Shown here: piece after piece, positions 21,096-32,924 of the stretch
How positions within the stretch are numbered: position 1 is the stretch's first letter
Layout of the letters: each line of letters starts with the position of its first letter
DNA from: Odontocerum albicorne
Taxonomy: Eukaryota; Arthropoda; Insecta; Trichoptera; Odontoceridae
Reading direction: 5' to 3'
Length of the DNA: 64,000 nt
Assembly (NCBI GenBank): GCA_949825065.1
Contig: OX463854.1
Coordinates: 11,817,112-11,881,111 of the forward strand
Made by a program: the position numbers and the translations under genes
The notes under the pieces: generated by a model
What the model saw: the letters and a program-made list of their open reading frames with translations, nothing else
Databases searched by the model: none
What the model was told of the DNA's origin: nothing

Positions 21096-22611
21096 TATCA
21101 AAAGTGTGTTATTTTTGTTAAAAAAACCAGTCTCTGCATGTTTACCTTGCATCTTTTTCCTCCAACTTGGAGTCTATTTAGAGCTATATAAGTAGGCCAA
21201 GGCAGTTGATTACCTGTGCTAACATTTCTCGAAAGCTCTATCCAGTCATCAGTTGTTTTTTTCTATTCACTTCAAGAAATGCTTTTTATCCGGATGTATC
21301 ATTTGTTTTTCTTGCAAGGGTTCAAAAAACTTTCAAAAGGCTTGTTAAATTCAAACTTTAAAAAAATTAAACATCATAACGTGAGTGGCCTTGAATTGAT
21401 AATAATACTAAAAAAGTGGACAATTGATGTAGCAACGTTTAGATAATAAATTGTCCAAGGTGAACTAACTCAGAATTCGAACCCACTATTATTGAAGATT
21501 AAAAACAACGCAATATAGCCATATTTATAAGTAAATTATAAGGATAGGAAAGTGGTGGCTGCGGCCATTAGATAAGGTAGTTATTCGTATCTGCAGATGT
21601 TTATAAAAAAACTTATTTAGTAAAAAATCGGCAGAAAACTTACCAAAGGAATACGAACTACAAAGAAACCTTTGTAGGTTTCCCGATATGCCCAATTTGG
21701 TTTAAGGGGAAGTGTTCATTCACTTTGATAAGACGTTCTAAAACGAGTTGTTTTCAAGTGCTTCCTAAAGTTGCACACACCACCCATATTAAACTTTCTC
21801 CACCCCACGTCAAAGAACCAGCAACGGTAAAAGCTTTGTTGTAATACCACGCCTTATTAAATCGACTCGAAACAATAAATGTTTTCGATGGAGACGAAAT
21901 CGATTTAAAAGTTCCGCTTATCTCCGAAGCAACATCTCTTAGGTACATATTTGAAATATACGATAGACATCTAAGGGATTTGAATACAGAGACAAAGTTT
22001 GGAAGCAATCCTTTCACAACACCTAGTCAATGTAGACTTTTTAGAAGCCGGCTAATATAATAATATTTATGATTAAATTATACATCAGTGTAACTTTTAC
22101 GTACGTTCAAACGTAGGTTCTAAGTGTTGAATGTCAAAATACTCAAGATCTTGAGGACCAGCACACTAGTATGTATAAATATATTAAGTGTAGAAATCAC
22201 GAAAGGTTTAAGTAATGAAAATTGACGGATCATTTGGGGAATGATTGCGTAGTTTCCCTGAAACAACTTTATACTTTTACTACCCTCAAGTAACCATAAT
22301 CCGTAAATGCCTACTTAATCCTCTTGAATGTAGGTTAGGCGAGTATTTTGTGTAGTGGAAAACTTTTGACAGCTTTTTGATCGACATAAAAAGACCTAAG
22401 ATAGGAATCTTGACCGCAATCAGGAACAAATAACTTTAGTAAGGATCTTATCCCACTTTAATTAAGTTTACTATAAGAGTTTCAAAACAATTTTACATTT
22501 AAAAATAAAAAAAAGTGGCGATAGTAATTAATTTAAGTAAGGTTTTGATTTGAATTCCGAAAAACATTAAATTTTGTTCTTTGAAAATGTACTTAATAAT
22601 ATACATACATA
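21096..22611. other. No supported gene
   Basis: An 87-codon minus-strand frame (21754-22017) and its plus-strand complement, which reads FDGDEIDLKVPLISEATSL over a broken frame, match nothing I know. The plus-strand wording looks faintly coding, but I cannot assign it. Confidence 0.35.
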
Positions 22612-24471
22612 TGTTGTCCGGAAAGTAGTTTGATATTTTTCAAATAGATATCGTTAGTACATTTTTTTGTTACTCACTTTATTTCAGACGTACTGACTGT
22701 TTATTGTTATGAAAAATAATAGTGAAGCACATTTTCATCCCTTATTTACCCAAATTGCTTGAGTGGTATTTTTGGTATCATTTTGAAGTTGGAACCCTTT
22801 TTTGGTATTTGATGTTTGACTACCGCAAAGAGAAAAATGTGACCTAAACCAAAATATAAATGTGCACTGTACGAGTATACAGTAAGCGATCGTGTGTGTG
22901 AAATTTGGTTAAAAACCCCATAATAGTGATAAAGGCTTTGATAGATAACAACTAGTGTTCTACAAAACTATAGACTGCTGAAATATTAAAACAAAAAAAA
23001 ACACTGTCGACGAGTATTTGGTGCCAGTATGCGTTTGATTTAGCCAAAAAAAAACTAAATTTCTTTCTGGAAAATTTAATATACCATTTTCATTCTGATT
23101 CAATTCTGATATAGGGGTCTTTATTTTAAATTTTACATTTTAATGCAAACACATCTGTTGAGTTTATTTCTTCAAATAAATGTATTCCAATCAATTAGTG
23201 TTTGTTTTTTAAATTAATATAGGTATCCACAATCGTATCTTAAACTAAGTAAATGAAAGAGAAAAATAAAAAAACTTGACTTTGTATTACAATCAAGTTT
23301 TTTATTTTATTTAATTTGACTTACTCTATATAATAATTTGTAAAAGTACAAAAAGCCAAGGTTTTATTTCAACCCATTTGTTGTGGATTTCCCCAAAGTG
23401 ATGCCTGAACTATTTCAATAAACGTTTAATAAATTAAAACAATATTAAAGAAATCAACAAGAAATAAAATTAAAGGTAAATATCAAAATAATGAAAAAGG
23501 GTCAATATGGGAATACTTTTTTGTTGTATCCTCAAGTAAATCTGAGCCAGGAAAATCGTTTCCAAGTCGAGCCGAGTGAGACGCAAGATATGATGTGTGG
23601 TTCGTTCTTGTACAAAGGATTCTGCTGTCACTAGATCGTACCAACTGGCTGTTTTATGAAAATGAGTATATACAAATGATTTTAATGTCGGAAAAAGCAA
23701 AATATATTACTTTAAATTAACTACGGTAATTAACCTGTCCGATATATATCAAAGTAACAAAGAAAATATACAAAAACATCAGAAGTGGCTTATGCCTAAA
23801 GTCTGATTAATAAATAATTAACATGTTTACTTTTTTACTCTTATGAAATTTCAAGCTTTATATTTAGCATTAAATATTTGACTGTTTAATAAAAATTTGA
23901 AGAACTATGAAGGAAACACAATAACATACAAATATCTCTATTACATTGCTTACATATATTATTGAGTGTCCAAAACTAATATCGTATTTCTATGTCAAAT
24001 TTAAACGCAAAGTTGCGCCAAATGCTCGTGGATGGTGTTTTTTTTAATATTTTAAGTACCTAAGTTATCTTTCAGGCCGTAGAACGCTGATTATTCTCGA
24101 TCGCTTTTATTTGGTCGTCATCAGTGGTAACCTCCCCTCAGAGTGTCATATCACCATTACGATTTTTTAACCATAGTTGATATACACGATCGCATACTGC
24201 AACTTCGTCATGCACTGTACATTTATTTTTTTTGTTTATGTTACATTTTTCCCCTTTACGATAGTACAATTGAAAAGTATTAAGCGACGTAGAAAAAACT
24301 TATTTTTTCCTCCCTCTTCCGAAAACACTCAAGTGATTAGGGTAAACAATGACCGAAAAATGCACTAAACTATTACATTTCATCATAATATACGTTCTGT
24401 ATGTTTGTAATGAAGTTAGCAACGACAATTTTGTCATATCCGAGAAATACGAAAGTCCTTTCCGGACAACA
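22612..24471. mobile_element. TIR element, 1.86 kb, flanked by TA
   Basis: The ends TGTTGTCCGGAAAG are exact inverted repeats for 14 bases and about 27 of 35 positions agree overall. TA lies outside each end (22610-22611 and 24472-24473). TA duplication and TIR length suggest the Tc1/mariner superfamily. No transposase can be read inside; the largest internal frame (23470-23700, minus) is unrecognised. It directly precedes an older mariner tail. Confidence 0.6.
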
Positions 24472-24529
24472 TATTATTTATAGTTACGGAGATATCATTG
24501 TTTTTGACCAATCGATATAGTCAATCAGA

Positions 24530-24745
24530 AGGCTTCGACCGTGATTTTGGAGTCAATTCCAAAGAATGAGTTTCAGGAGTGTTTCAGAAAATTTTACAAC
24601 CTCTTCCAGTACTTATTTAAAATAAATTCCTTGTGTCCATTTAAAAAATCCATTTAAAATAAATTTGAATAAAAGGTAATGTAAATAAAAAATAAACAAT
24701 ATCTTTTATTTCATTTCCCGCCAGTCACCTTTCACATTGGACAGA
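24530..24745 (+). pseudogene. Decayed mariner transposase C-terminus
   Basis: The plus strand reads ILESIPKNEFQECFRKFYNLF, the C-terminal end of a mariner-type transposase, then a 3' part like that at 400-480. The upstream catalytic region is not recognisable. Confidence 0.65.
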
Positions 24746-24759
24746 CTGTGTATACTCGT

Positions 24760-25349
24760 ATTATATAATTATAATTGGAAGTCTAATTATTAATGTATAA
24801 GTAATTCATGAATCATTCAATTTAACTGTACTATTTTTTCTCAGTTCCTCTGACTCGTGACGGCTTCTGTCAGAGAGAATATGGCCCCGCCTAGGTAAAA
24901 GTTCGGCCAAGCTTGTTATATGATATACCAACACCCACGCGAACGCAGTCACGGGGAAAACTAGTTTAAAATCAAATATAAAAAGTTTGTTTCGTGGGTT
25001 GAATCAATTTTGCATATACCATATAGGTCCAAATCTACAACACACATCCCGAAGCGTTTTAATTAAGAGATTTTCAATTTAAGTTAAAAATGTAATTTCA
25101 ACGTTTTCAATTTCCTACGGACGTTTTCGGCGAAAAATGACAACGACACCGTCCATCCCCCGGTCTTGGAGTAATTTACTTTTCCACAGATTACACACCT
25201 GTTACGTCTTTTATGAGTTTACTGATTATAATTTACGTTTAAACCACAGATAAAATTTGAAGGACGGTTTATACTACGTTATACATTAACGGAGAAAGCA
25301 CTACTATCTTTTTTGAGATTAAAACAGGTGGTCTAAATGATCGTTGATA
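24760..25349. other. No supported gene
   Basis: Mixed composition with CG-containing words near 24.85-24.95 kb. No frame or family is recognised. Confidence 0.35.
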
Positions 25350-25564
25350 TTGGCGATTTTGTAGTCTAGTTGGTTAAACTATCTTCTAGCCTGGGGATTG
25401 CTAGCTCGACTCCCTTTAGGACCCAGATTTTTAAATAAAAGCATCCCTGTGTGGTTCTCAATAAAGTATTTTTAAAATTATTTTGGTCGGTTGGAAGAGA
25501 TTGCCATATGGTAATTCCCCCGCCAGACTATACTCTATACAAAGAAAGTGCATTACAATACAAT
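25350..25564 (+). repeat. SINE, family A, near full length
   Basis: GTAGTCTAGTTGGTTAA is a clear A-box-like head, followed by GCTCGACTCCCTTTAGGACC, GTCGGTTGGAAGAGATTGCC and GTGCATTACAATACAAT. A truncated B-box-like piece, GGTTCGATTCCCGATT, follows at about 25605. Confidence 0.75.
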
Positions 25565-25639
25565 GGTAACAATGGTCTTCCAATTGGGGGTTTAGCTTAG
25601 GTTCGATTCCCGATTCTAGCTAAAAACAAAATTAATTTA

Positions 25640-25860
25640 AAAGGGGTCGTCACGATACGCGCTCTGGTAATAATACGCGCAAGCAGCGGCGGCCGGTCCC
25701 GAGATGCGCTGGTGCGGTAAGCACCAACGCACCTCGAGACGCTGAGCGAATATGAAATATCGCTGTCTCACGGTTTACTGTACTCTGTCCTATATGAATT
25801 AGCGTTTCCGTCCGGTGCGTATTGGAGATCGCTCCGGTAGTATTACCAAATTTGGCCGGT
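25640..25860. other. GC-rich patch with a strong hairpin
   Basis: This block is much richer in CG dinucleotides than its surroundings. CGAGATGCGCTGGTG (25700-25714) faces CACCAACGCACCTCG (25722-25736) over a 7-nt loop, with two mismatches that become G-U pairs in a minus-strand transcript. No open frame or known element was identified. Confidence 0.5.
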
Positions 25861-26004
25861 CAATTTGAAAGGAATATTTGTTGAATTTTTATTTTTTTAA
25901 TTTTAAGTTACATAAAAATACTCGTACTATTTGTTAGTATTCTTATTCATATTTAATCTATACAAATATTTAACATTTTTGGATGTCGTGTTTGCGATGT
26001 TTAT

Positions 26005-26080
26005 TGCCAGGTAGTACTGGTAATAATCACGCCAGGTTGTAGTGTATACAAATTAAGTGTAATACAATAAAATAAAGTTA
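26005..26080 (+). repeat. SINE tail, family A
   Basis: ATCACGCCAGGTTGTAGTGT followed by GTGTAATACAATAAAATA is the 3' end of the family without the head. Confidence 0.55.
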
Positions 26081-26639
26081 TTCAAATTAAAACATTAAGC
26101 GTATATAGCATCCATTTTACTCAAACAATGTAATAAATAAGTTAGGCCTAAAGATTTAATATCTCCCTTCAGCTCGAGTCATTTCAGTCAATATTTTGTG
26201 AGTTTGAGAGGCAATACTCTTTATTGAATTAAATAAGGAATTCTCTATAACTGCTTAATAAACTTGTTGAATGGGATGGTAATAAAAACCAAAATTTGAT
26301 GGTTTAAGATGGAGTAGCCAAAGTAATCAAAACCATGAATAAATTGTGTAAAAAACGCCAAGGAAAAATACTAAGAGAGTATTATTAACTATCTTTAGGT
26401 AGTCAAATACTTTTTAAACTCAGTATAGTTGCTTATGTGATATGGATACAGGCAGTCTTCGGCTTTTGTATATAATTAGTTTCTGAAAATGTTCATGAAA
26501 GTAAAGCAATTAAAAAAACCATGAACGGGCCTCTTATTGTCTTTTTATTATTTATTTTTGTGTTATTGAACACCACACTAAACATGGAGTCGAATGTGTT
26601 ACTATCATGCATTGGAAGATTTAAGAAGGTTTCTTTGTA
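26081..26639. other. No supported gene
   Basis: AT-rich with no recognised frames. Confidence 0.35.
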
Positions 26640-26725
26640 GTTTTTATTTATTTCACGCTTTTTTTGTAAACACAATCTGGCGGACTTATTACCAGACGGA
26701 AATCTCCTCCAACCAACCAGACAAA
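26640..26725 (-). repeat. SINE fragment, family A (tail half)
   Basis: AATCTGGCGGACTTATTACC and TCCTCCAACCAACCAGAC are the antisense of the body. The fragment is embedded in a 107-codon open frame that is otherwise unexplained. Confidence 0.6.
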
Positions 26726-26754
26726 AGTAAATGAAGCAAGTTACATGGTCGCGA

Positions 26755-26960
26755 AAAACATTCAAATGACTATCTATCCACACGAAATCCGTACGTGATC
26801 GATCATGTGCCCACAAAGACGGACAATCACCCGAACATTCATTTTCATATAAATTGAAATATCATCAATCAAAGGAAAAGGAAGGGATGGTGGAGAGGAA
26901 ATGAAACGAAAATCAGGGATGAAACACGTTACGTTACTGACTAGAAATCAAAAGTTCGTC
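26755..26960 (-). repeat. 3' end of the 28-kb LINE family, extra copy
   Basis: Blocks such as ATCAATCAAAGGAAAAGG and GGAGAGGAAATGAAACG recur in order at 27780-27880, next to the LINE coding remnant. Confidence 0.55.
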
Positions 26961-27429
26961 TTCCCTTGGGAAGTTTTCTACAGTTTTCTATCAAAATATG
27001 TTTTTCTGAACATTTGCAGATGTAGGAAATGGAAGTACCTAATTTAATGACCACATCCAGTACCTTCCTATCCGTACACTCAACTTACGTGTATATACCT
27101 ATATACGTATTTATTTATTTTGTAATATTTTAAATCTGTCAATAAAAGTGGATAAAACAATATCCAGTTTTAATATAGCTATTTTGAAAAAAGTGGTACT
27201 ATTACAGCTAATAAATCTTAAGTAGCATGCTACTCAAGTATGTCCATACATTTATTACAGTTTATACAATCTTTAATGCAACGGTGCGCAAACTATGAAA
27301 GGCGTACCGTTAGTGTTACATGAGTCCCAGTTTAGTGACACAGGAGTAAGCAATCAATATTTTAACGACTTTCGGAAGGAGAAAATTATTTTATAGAAAA
27401 ATAATAAAAACAAGACAATATCATTTGGT
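26961..27429. other. No supported gene
   Basis: AT-rich sequence without recognised content. Confidence 0.35.
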
Positions 27430-27715
27430 ACATACCATCACGCCGTCTTCTTGTCAGGGTACGCAGAGAAGAGAGAGCGCCAGATTTTCTAACCTCAACA
27501 TACATCTTTCGCCTCTTCTATATCCATACATCTGTCTCATAGAAATTGTATGATTTTTCTAATTTTTTAATTTTCCGTCTATCAAAATATTATACATTTG
27601 ATACAACCACACTTTCTTCTTCTTGATCTTACTCAAAACATTAGCTTTAAGTTCACGTTCATCTCTCATTACGTTTTTCCGTTTTCTACCGTACATTGTT
27701 GTCCCCCTGTGTGGG
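27430..27715 (-). pseudogene. LINE tail, family T
   Basis: CATCACGCCGTCTTCTTGTC, then CTCTTCTATATCCATACAT, CTTGATCTTACTCAAAACAT and TTAAGTTCACGTTCATC appear in family order on the plus strand. Confidence 0.7.
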
Positions 27716-27724
27716 GTGTTAAAA

Positions 27725-28615
27725 AATATTCAAATGAGTATTCATATTTATGAAATTTATCGACATAATTGTACATATTAAAGTAAAAGTGAAATATCTT
27801 CAATCAAAGGAAAAGGTGCTGGAGAGGAAATAAAAATCTGCAATGAAACACACATTGCTGACTAAAAATTTTGAGTTCTTCTTAAAGCATGCCAATGATG
27901 GAGCAAGGTTAACATTGATTTGTAACTAGTTCCAGAGTCTCACAGCATGGACATTGAAAAACTACATAAAAAATCAAGAGCGGGGAACTGGGAAGGCCAA
28001 TAAACAATATTTGTCTGAGCTAAGCACAAGTCCATGATTGGAAAGACATTGAATAAGAGGGTGGCGGTACAGTTAAGGGTATTAAACAATAGATGTAGCC
28101 TGTAGACTTGGCGTATATTTCTCACGCTCAACTAATTCAGCGCTTTCTGGTATGAAGTGATATGATCATAATTTCTCAGGTTAAAAATAAATCTTAGACA
28201 AACATTTTGAAAACGCTGCAATTTGTCCAGCTGTTCCTCCGTAATGTTCAAATAACAGACGTCCGCATAGTACAACATCAGAAAGAGCAGGTATTGCACG
28301 AGTAATATTTTGATTTTAGTTATACTTTAAGGGAATGAAGGCTCAAGAAGATCCTTCGGCTTACCTAATTTATTTGATCTGACCATAAAAGAGTGTTTTC
28401 CATAAGCACTTTTAGATTTTTAACGGTTTTATTTAATGGTCAGAGTCGTCGAGTAATATTAGAGGAAGTATGTCAGTGTTGAATTTACTGAGAAGCTGAG
28501 AAATGCCAATGAAGATCGCTTGAGACTTCTTAGGATTAATAAGTAAGCCTCCTTAGTTCATTCGGAGATCGATTGAAGGTCCGCATTATGATCGTTCAAT
28601 GACGTGTAAAAGCAA
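27725..28615 (-). pseudogene. Jockey/CR1-like LINE, RT C-terminal region
   Basis: The minus strand reads NPKKSQAIFIGISQLLS near 28.5 kb, YYADVCYLNITEEQLDKLQR and NVCLRFIFNLRNYDHIT near 28.15-28.28 kb, then RNIRQVYRLHLLFNTL near 28.1 kb. These are the thumb and connection segments of a non-LTR reverse transcriptase. Stops and at least two frameshifts are present. The 3' non-coding end extends to about 27725 and has a second copy at 26.76-26.96 kb. Confidence 0.75.
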
Positions 28616-29002
28616 TTCGGATCAAATGGAATCTTTCGGTTACATATGAATAAAATTGTGTTATTCTTTATGAATGAAATGAAATTTGTGCATTGCGTTA
28701 TTTAGTTCACATTTCTTGAATTTAATTTCGAGACAGTAAAAAAATCATTGAATTTTATCAAAAATAGGCATAAAACAAAACCTCATCAAACCGTGAGACA
28801 ACAGCATTATTATAACGCTTTGAATATTTTTTTAAATAAAAATACAGGTACACACCACCTATTCCATGACTGGCATGAAAAAGGTTAAGATATTTATGGT
28901 AGTTGCATGTTTTTTTCAATAAATATGTGTTCCAAATATCTGGTCATTTGGGGAAGTTCCTACATAAAATCAATAACCGATCTTTTCATCACCGCACTGG
29001 AT
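28616..29002. other. No supported gene
   Basis: AT-rich, nothing recognised. Confidence 0.35.
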
Positions 29003-29195
29003 GACTTTCGTGGTCTGTTTGGCATGACGCTTGACTTCCACTCGGGAGTTTCGGGTTTGATCTCTGATTATGCACAAAATAAAACATTAAAAAATCTACC
29101 AGTCTGAAAAAAGAGTTCACTATGGAAACAATACTCACCCGCCTTGGACGTGTGCGAGTGTTGTCTGATCACGTACCGGGTAGTATTCCAAAAAT
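29003..29195 (+). repeat. SINE, family B
   Basis: GATGACTTTCGTGGTCTGTT is followed by GCATGACGCTTGACTTCCAC, B-box-like GGGTTTGATCTCTG, and a body with CAATACTCACC, GACGTGTGCGAG and GGGTAGTATT. The body differs from family A and is shared with 52.6 kb. Confidence 0.65.
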
Positions 29196-29284
29196 GTGAG
29201 ATGGCGTACCACACCTTCAATTGTTTTTCTAAGCCCAATAGGCTCAATAGGCTCAATAAATGTGGCGAGAATGTTGTCTAAGTT

Positions 29285-29505
29285 TCCTGGATTGAAAATA
29301 TAATTCACTTGTTCCAACCATAATTTCTTTGGCCTTCCTATACCACGCCTTCCACTCACATTTCTAGTTTAAAGTTATATTTTTTTTATCTTTATCATTC
29401 ATTCATTCCACGTACCCAAATCATCTCAGAGTACTCTTCTTCATATTACCCATTACACCTGTCTTAGTTCAAATTCATCTCATATCACTTCAATTACATT
29501 TATAA
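29285..29505 (-). pseudogene. LINE tail, family T
   Basis: The minus strand reads VSGRRGIGRPKKLWLEQVNY, the GRPRKVWLDQVN motif of the family. It is followed (toward lower coordinates) by a diverged segment, and antisense CATCTCAGAGTACTCTTCTT lies at 29.42 kb. Confidence 0.7.
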
Positions 29506-30508
29506 TAATTTTGAATATATATAAATTTTCAATAAATAATTAATTTAATTAATGGAGAGCAAAGAAGCAAATGCTTGAGGAATGAATGTGAGAAGACAGT
29601 TGGGAAAATATGAGAAATGGAAGAGCATACATAATAAGAATGAAGACGTGGCAAGATTATGAGGGTGGATAGAAATATGTACAGATCACTCCTGACTTGC
29701 AAAGTTTTAAGTTGACACATAAATGCGATTATGAATACTAGTTGAATTGAAATTGCCAGTACTCCGACGGCATGTAGCATCAATTTTCCAATTTCGTTTC
29801 CATAGAAAGCCGTTTTATCGGTTAATTTCAATCTCTTTTAACGGAAATCGATTCGCTCGTTGAAATTAAGCAAACGTAAAAGAGTCGAAGATAAATTATT
29901 TTCATGTTAAGCAAGACAGTGTCCCAGATGTGATTCCTCATTGAATTAATTCCGGAATGGTTTTACTCTTCGACCGTTTTACATTCGAATTTATTGTTTT
30001 CTTAAGTTTATATGCTGGTAACCATAAATTTTTATATCCCTATTGAAAAATAATACAAAAATAACACTATACTCGTATAAAAATCTACCTAATGAAAGGT
30101 TGCTGCAGATTAAACCTGCTAATCGGAACTATAGGTTTGATCGGTCAAGACTGTGTGCTTACTAAAGTGCAACAGTTTGCACATTTGAAACCAAACCACG
30201 TGATGGCTGACAGTTATATTCCATTCACAAGATGGCTGACAGTTATATTCAATTAGAGGGGTAGCGAGAAGGCCGGAAAGAGATAAATGAGGAAAAGTTA
30301 AGAAATGTGAAAAGTTTCTATAGTATAATTAATTTTCACATTGAATCACTTAAAAAGTAAAAAATTATAAACCTGCAAACAAAAGTATATAAACGAGTAA
30401 CATATGTAAGGTATTGGATGCGATTTATTAAGAGATTAAACGAGAGTTTAAAAGGACATATAAATGTTGAAAAAAAATATTAGGAGAAACAGACTAGTAT
30501 CCTTTATC
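29506..30508. other. No supported gene; short duplication
   Basis: GATGGCTGACAGTTATATTC occurs twice 30 bases apart near 30.2 kb. A 100-codon minus-strand frame at 29529-29831 is leucine-rich but unrecognised. Confidence 0.35.
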
Positions 30509-30680
30509 GACGATCTTCATGGTCTTGTTGATATTCGTAAGATGCCGGTCTTCTAGCTCGAAGGTCGCGGGTTTATTTACTGTTTTCACTTAAGACCTCA
30601 TAAAAATAATTCTGATTGGTTTGAAGAGGTTGACGCATGGCAATAATACCACAAGGTTGTACTGTACACAAATAAAGTGA
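30509..30680 (+). repeat. SINE, family A, internal deletion
   Basis: GACGATCTTCATGGTCTTG, GAAGGTCGCGGGTTTATTTAC and the tail AGGTTGTACTGTACACAAAT are present, but the TGGAACCCAGATTTTT tract is deleted. Confidence 0.7.
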
Positions 30681-30976
30681 TTCGTTCGGGCACTGCTATA
30701 GTTGCCAAACGGGATTAGTTTAATAATAGTATATTAGAGTAATGAGTTAGAGCGCCTTTTAGGAGAGGTTGTTTTCTAAACGGCAATTTATAAATTTTTC
30801 CTTTGAATTGAATTGAAAAATAAAAGCTGTAACCATTGGGCTGGAAATCAACTGTTCGGTCACATAAACTATGGAGGTCGTTATAAAAATATATTATTCT
30901 ATTAGTTGGAATATTTAATTTACCCCTTGGGACATAAACAATCTAATTGGAATGTCATTTTTCATAAACTATACAT

Positions 30977-31095
30977 GATGGCCTCTTTATCCTAGTTGGT
31001 GAGACGCTGGACTTTTAACGTGCTTGCTACGTGCTTACTGCAGTGGTTCTAAACAAAAAGGTTCGATTGATCGGACCGAAGACAATGTTATCTCT
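30977..31095 (+). repeat. SINE-like, family B relative
   Basis: GATGGCCTCTTTATCCTAGT followed by TGGTGAGACGCTGGAC is a tRNA-like head. GGTTCGATTGATCGGACCGA resembles the GGGACCGAAGACAA ending at 52.81 kb. Confidence 0.45.
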
Positions 31096-32090
31096 TCAAT
31101 ATGTCTCCATCGCTAATTCTATTAAACTGTGCGATACCATATGAATGACTAAAAAATATTTACCAATTTATTAACGGATACAAGCGATATTTTTGGAAAG
31201 TGCATTTTTAAAATGGCAATATTGATAATATTTATGAGTACATTCATTTTGAACCATTTCATTTTAGCATATTTGTATTCAGAAATGAAAAATATTATAG
31301 CATTTTATATTCATGAATGAAAAGTATCATAACATTTTATATTCATAAAAGAACATTAAAAGTTTATCAAAGGTTACAGCTTTATCTCACGCTTCCTTAC
31401 AGAGAAAATAAGAGCTTCATATTTTACTAACAAAAGTTAAGCTGGAAAGTTAAGTTAAGCTGGAAATATTTTTAATGCTAAAGACAAGCGAGATAAACTA
31501 CCCAAGAGCAGCGTATTTGAAATAGTGAAAGTGTAACATATAATATTGGAATGACAATACAAATGAAAGTGTACTCGTATATATTGGAATGACGCCAATA
31601 ACCATAGTCACTAGAATATAAGAACATAAGCGTTGTCTATCTAATAAAAAAATCAGAATTAGAAAAACATATAATACTTACAAATTATAATTTCAAAGAA
31701 AGCGAGGTTCAAGCGTTACATGCTTCACAAAAATTATATAAAAAATCAATTTAGAAACAATAGAGAAACACAAGCCAAAATAAATAAAGATTATTAATAA
31801 ACAACCAAAGAATGCCAAAGGTTATATTATGTTAGACATTTTTTTTCTATATTAATATCGTCGGATTCTAAGAAATATTTTAGTAAATTTATTAAAATAA
31901 TCTTTCCTTAAAAAACTTTCCGTTTACAATATCTATTTAGTTGTGGGTGGTACATTATTAAGTTACATGACTAACCAGTCTTGATATCATAACAAACCGA
32001 AATTACTCTGCCTGAAAATGGCCTCTGGATAGGAGGTAAAACACGTGTAGGGAGGATTAGTATAATTAGTGGAAAAACTATGTAATTTGT
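31096..32090. other. No supported gene
   Basis: AT-rich with short self-similar phrases (AAAAATATTATAGCATTTTA-like near 31.3 kb). Nothing is recognised. Confidence 0.35.
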
Positions 32091-32180
32091 TTAGTAAAAC
32101 ACTGTTTATTCCACTCAATACTATAAGAATACTACAATAAATAAATTACAATGTATTTAAACCTCCACGCCTTGACTATA
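32091..32180. repeat. Decayed Penelope-like terminal repeat
   Basis: TTAGTAAAACACTGTTTATT and CCACTCAATA (antisense copy) are followed by AAATTACAATGTATTTAAAC and CTCCACGCC (sense copy), the same back-to-back order as at 6.65-7.08 kb. Confidence 0.6.
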
Positions 32181-32442
32181 AATAATATAAAGTAATTAAT
32201 TGTGAAATATTCTAAAATGGGAAGATTTTTTTGTGATAATAAAAACCTGGATCTCCATGATAAAAATTAGTTTGAATAATTTTCACCTATAAATGATAAT
32301 TTGATAAATGAGATGAACGCTTGCACAGATATGCGAACAATTTAGGATGATTTATTTTACAACAAATTCACTTGCTAACATGATATAAGCATAGGCAACA
32401 ACTAACAATTGAAAATAATTATCAGTCTATGACACCATAATT

Positions 32443-32656
32443 GATGACCTTCGTAGTATAGTTAGTAACACGCCTGCCTCCTAAGACAGGGTCGCGGATT
32501 TGATTTCCGTTGGTCCCTATTTTTTAAAAAGGGTTTCAGTCTAGTTTCTACTTAAAGCCTCGTTAACATGTTTCTGGTTAGCTGGAAAATATTTTCATAT
32601 GGTCTTAAACCCACCAAGATATATTGTATATAGCGAAAGTGCAATTCAATATAATA
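32443..32656 (+). repeat. SINE, family A, near full length
   Basis: GATGACCTTCGTAGTATAGT, a B-box-like GCGGATTTGATTTCCG, CAGTCTAGTTTCTACTTAAA, TGGTTAGCTGGAAAATATTT and the tail GTGCAATTCAATATAAT are in order. Confidence 0.75.
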
Positions 32657-32924
32657 AACAGTTAAAAATAAATTTAAAGAAACTTTTTTTGTTGGAACGA
32701 TTTTTGCCACTAACTAAAGTTAGGGAATTTTAAAATATCGGAGTTTTTCCTGTATTGGTTCCATTAGGCTTGTTTTACTTAATTGTTTTTGACTCATCAT
32801 ACTACATAATGATTTGGTTTATCATACAACGTAATTATTATAGACTTATTCTACTACGCAATTATTTGATTTATGTTACTTCTTGGCTATGACAATATTG
32901 ATACATTTTGACAATATTGATAAA

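Noticed and set aside
26493..26816. A 107-codon minus-strand open frame
   Set aside because: It includes a translated SINE body (GWRRFPSGNKSAR); flanks match no protein.
29529..29831. A 100-codon leucine-rich minus-strand frame
   Set aside because: Composition-driven; no signal peptide with plausible mature protein and no known domain.
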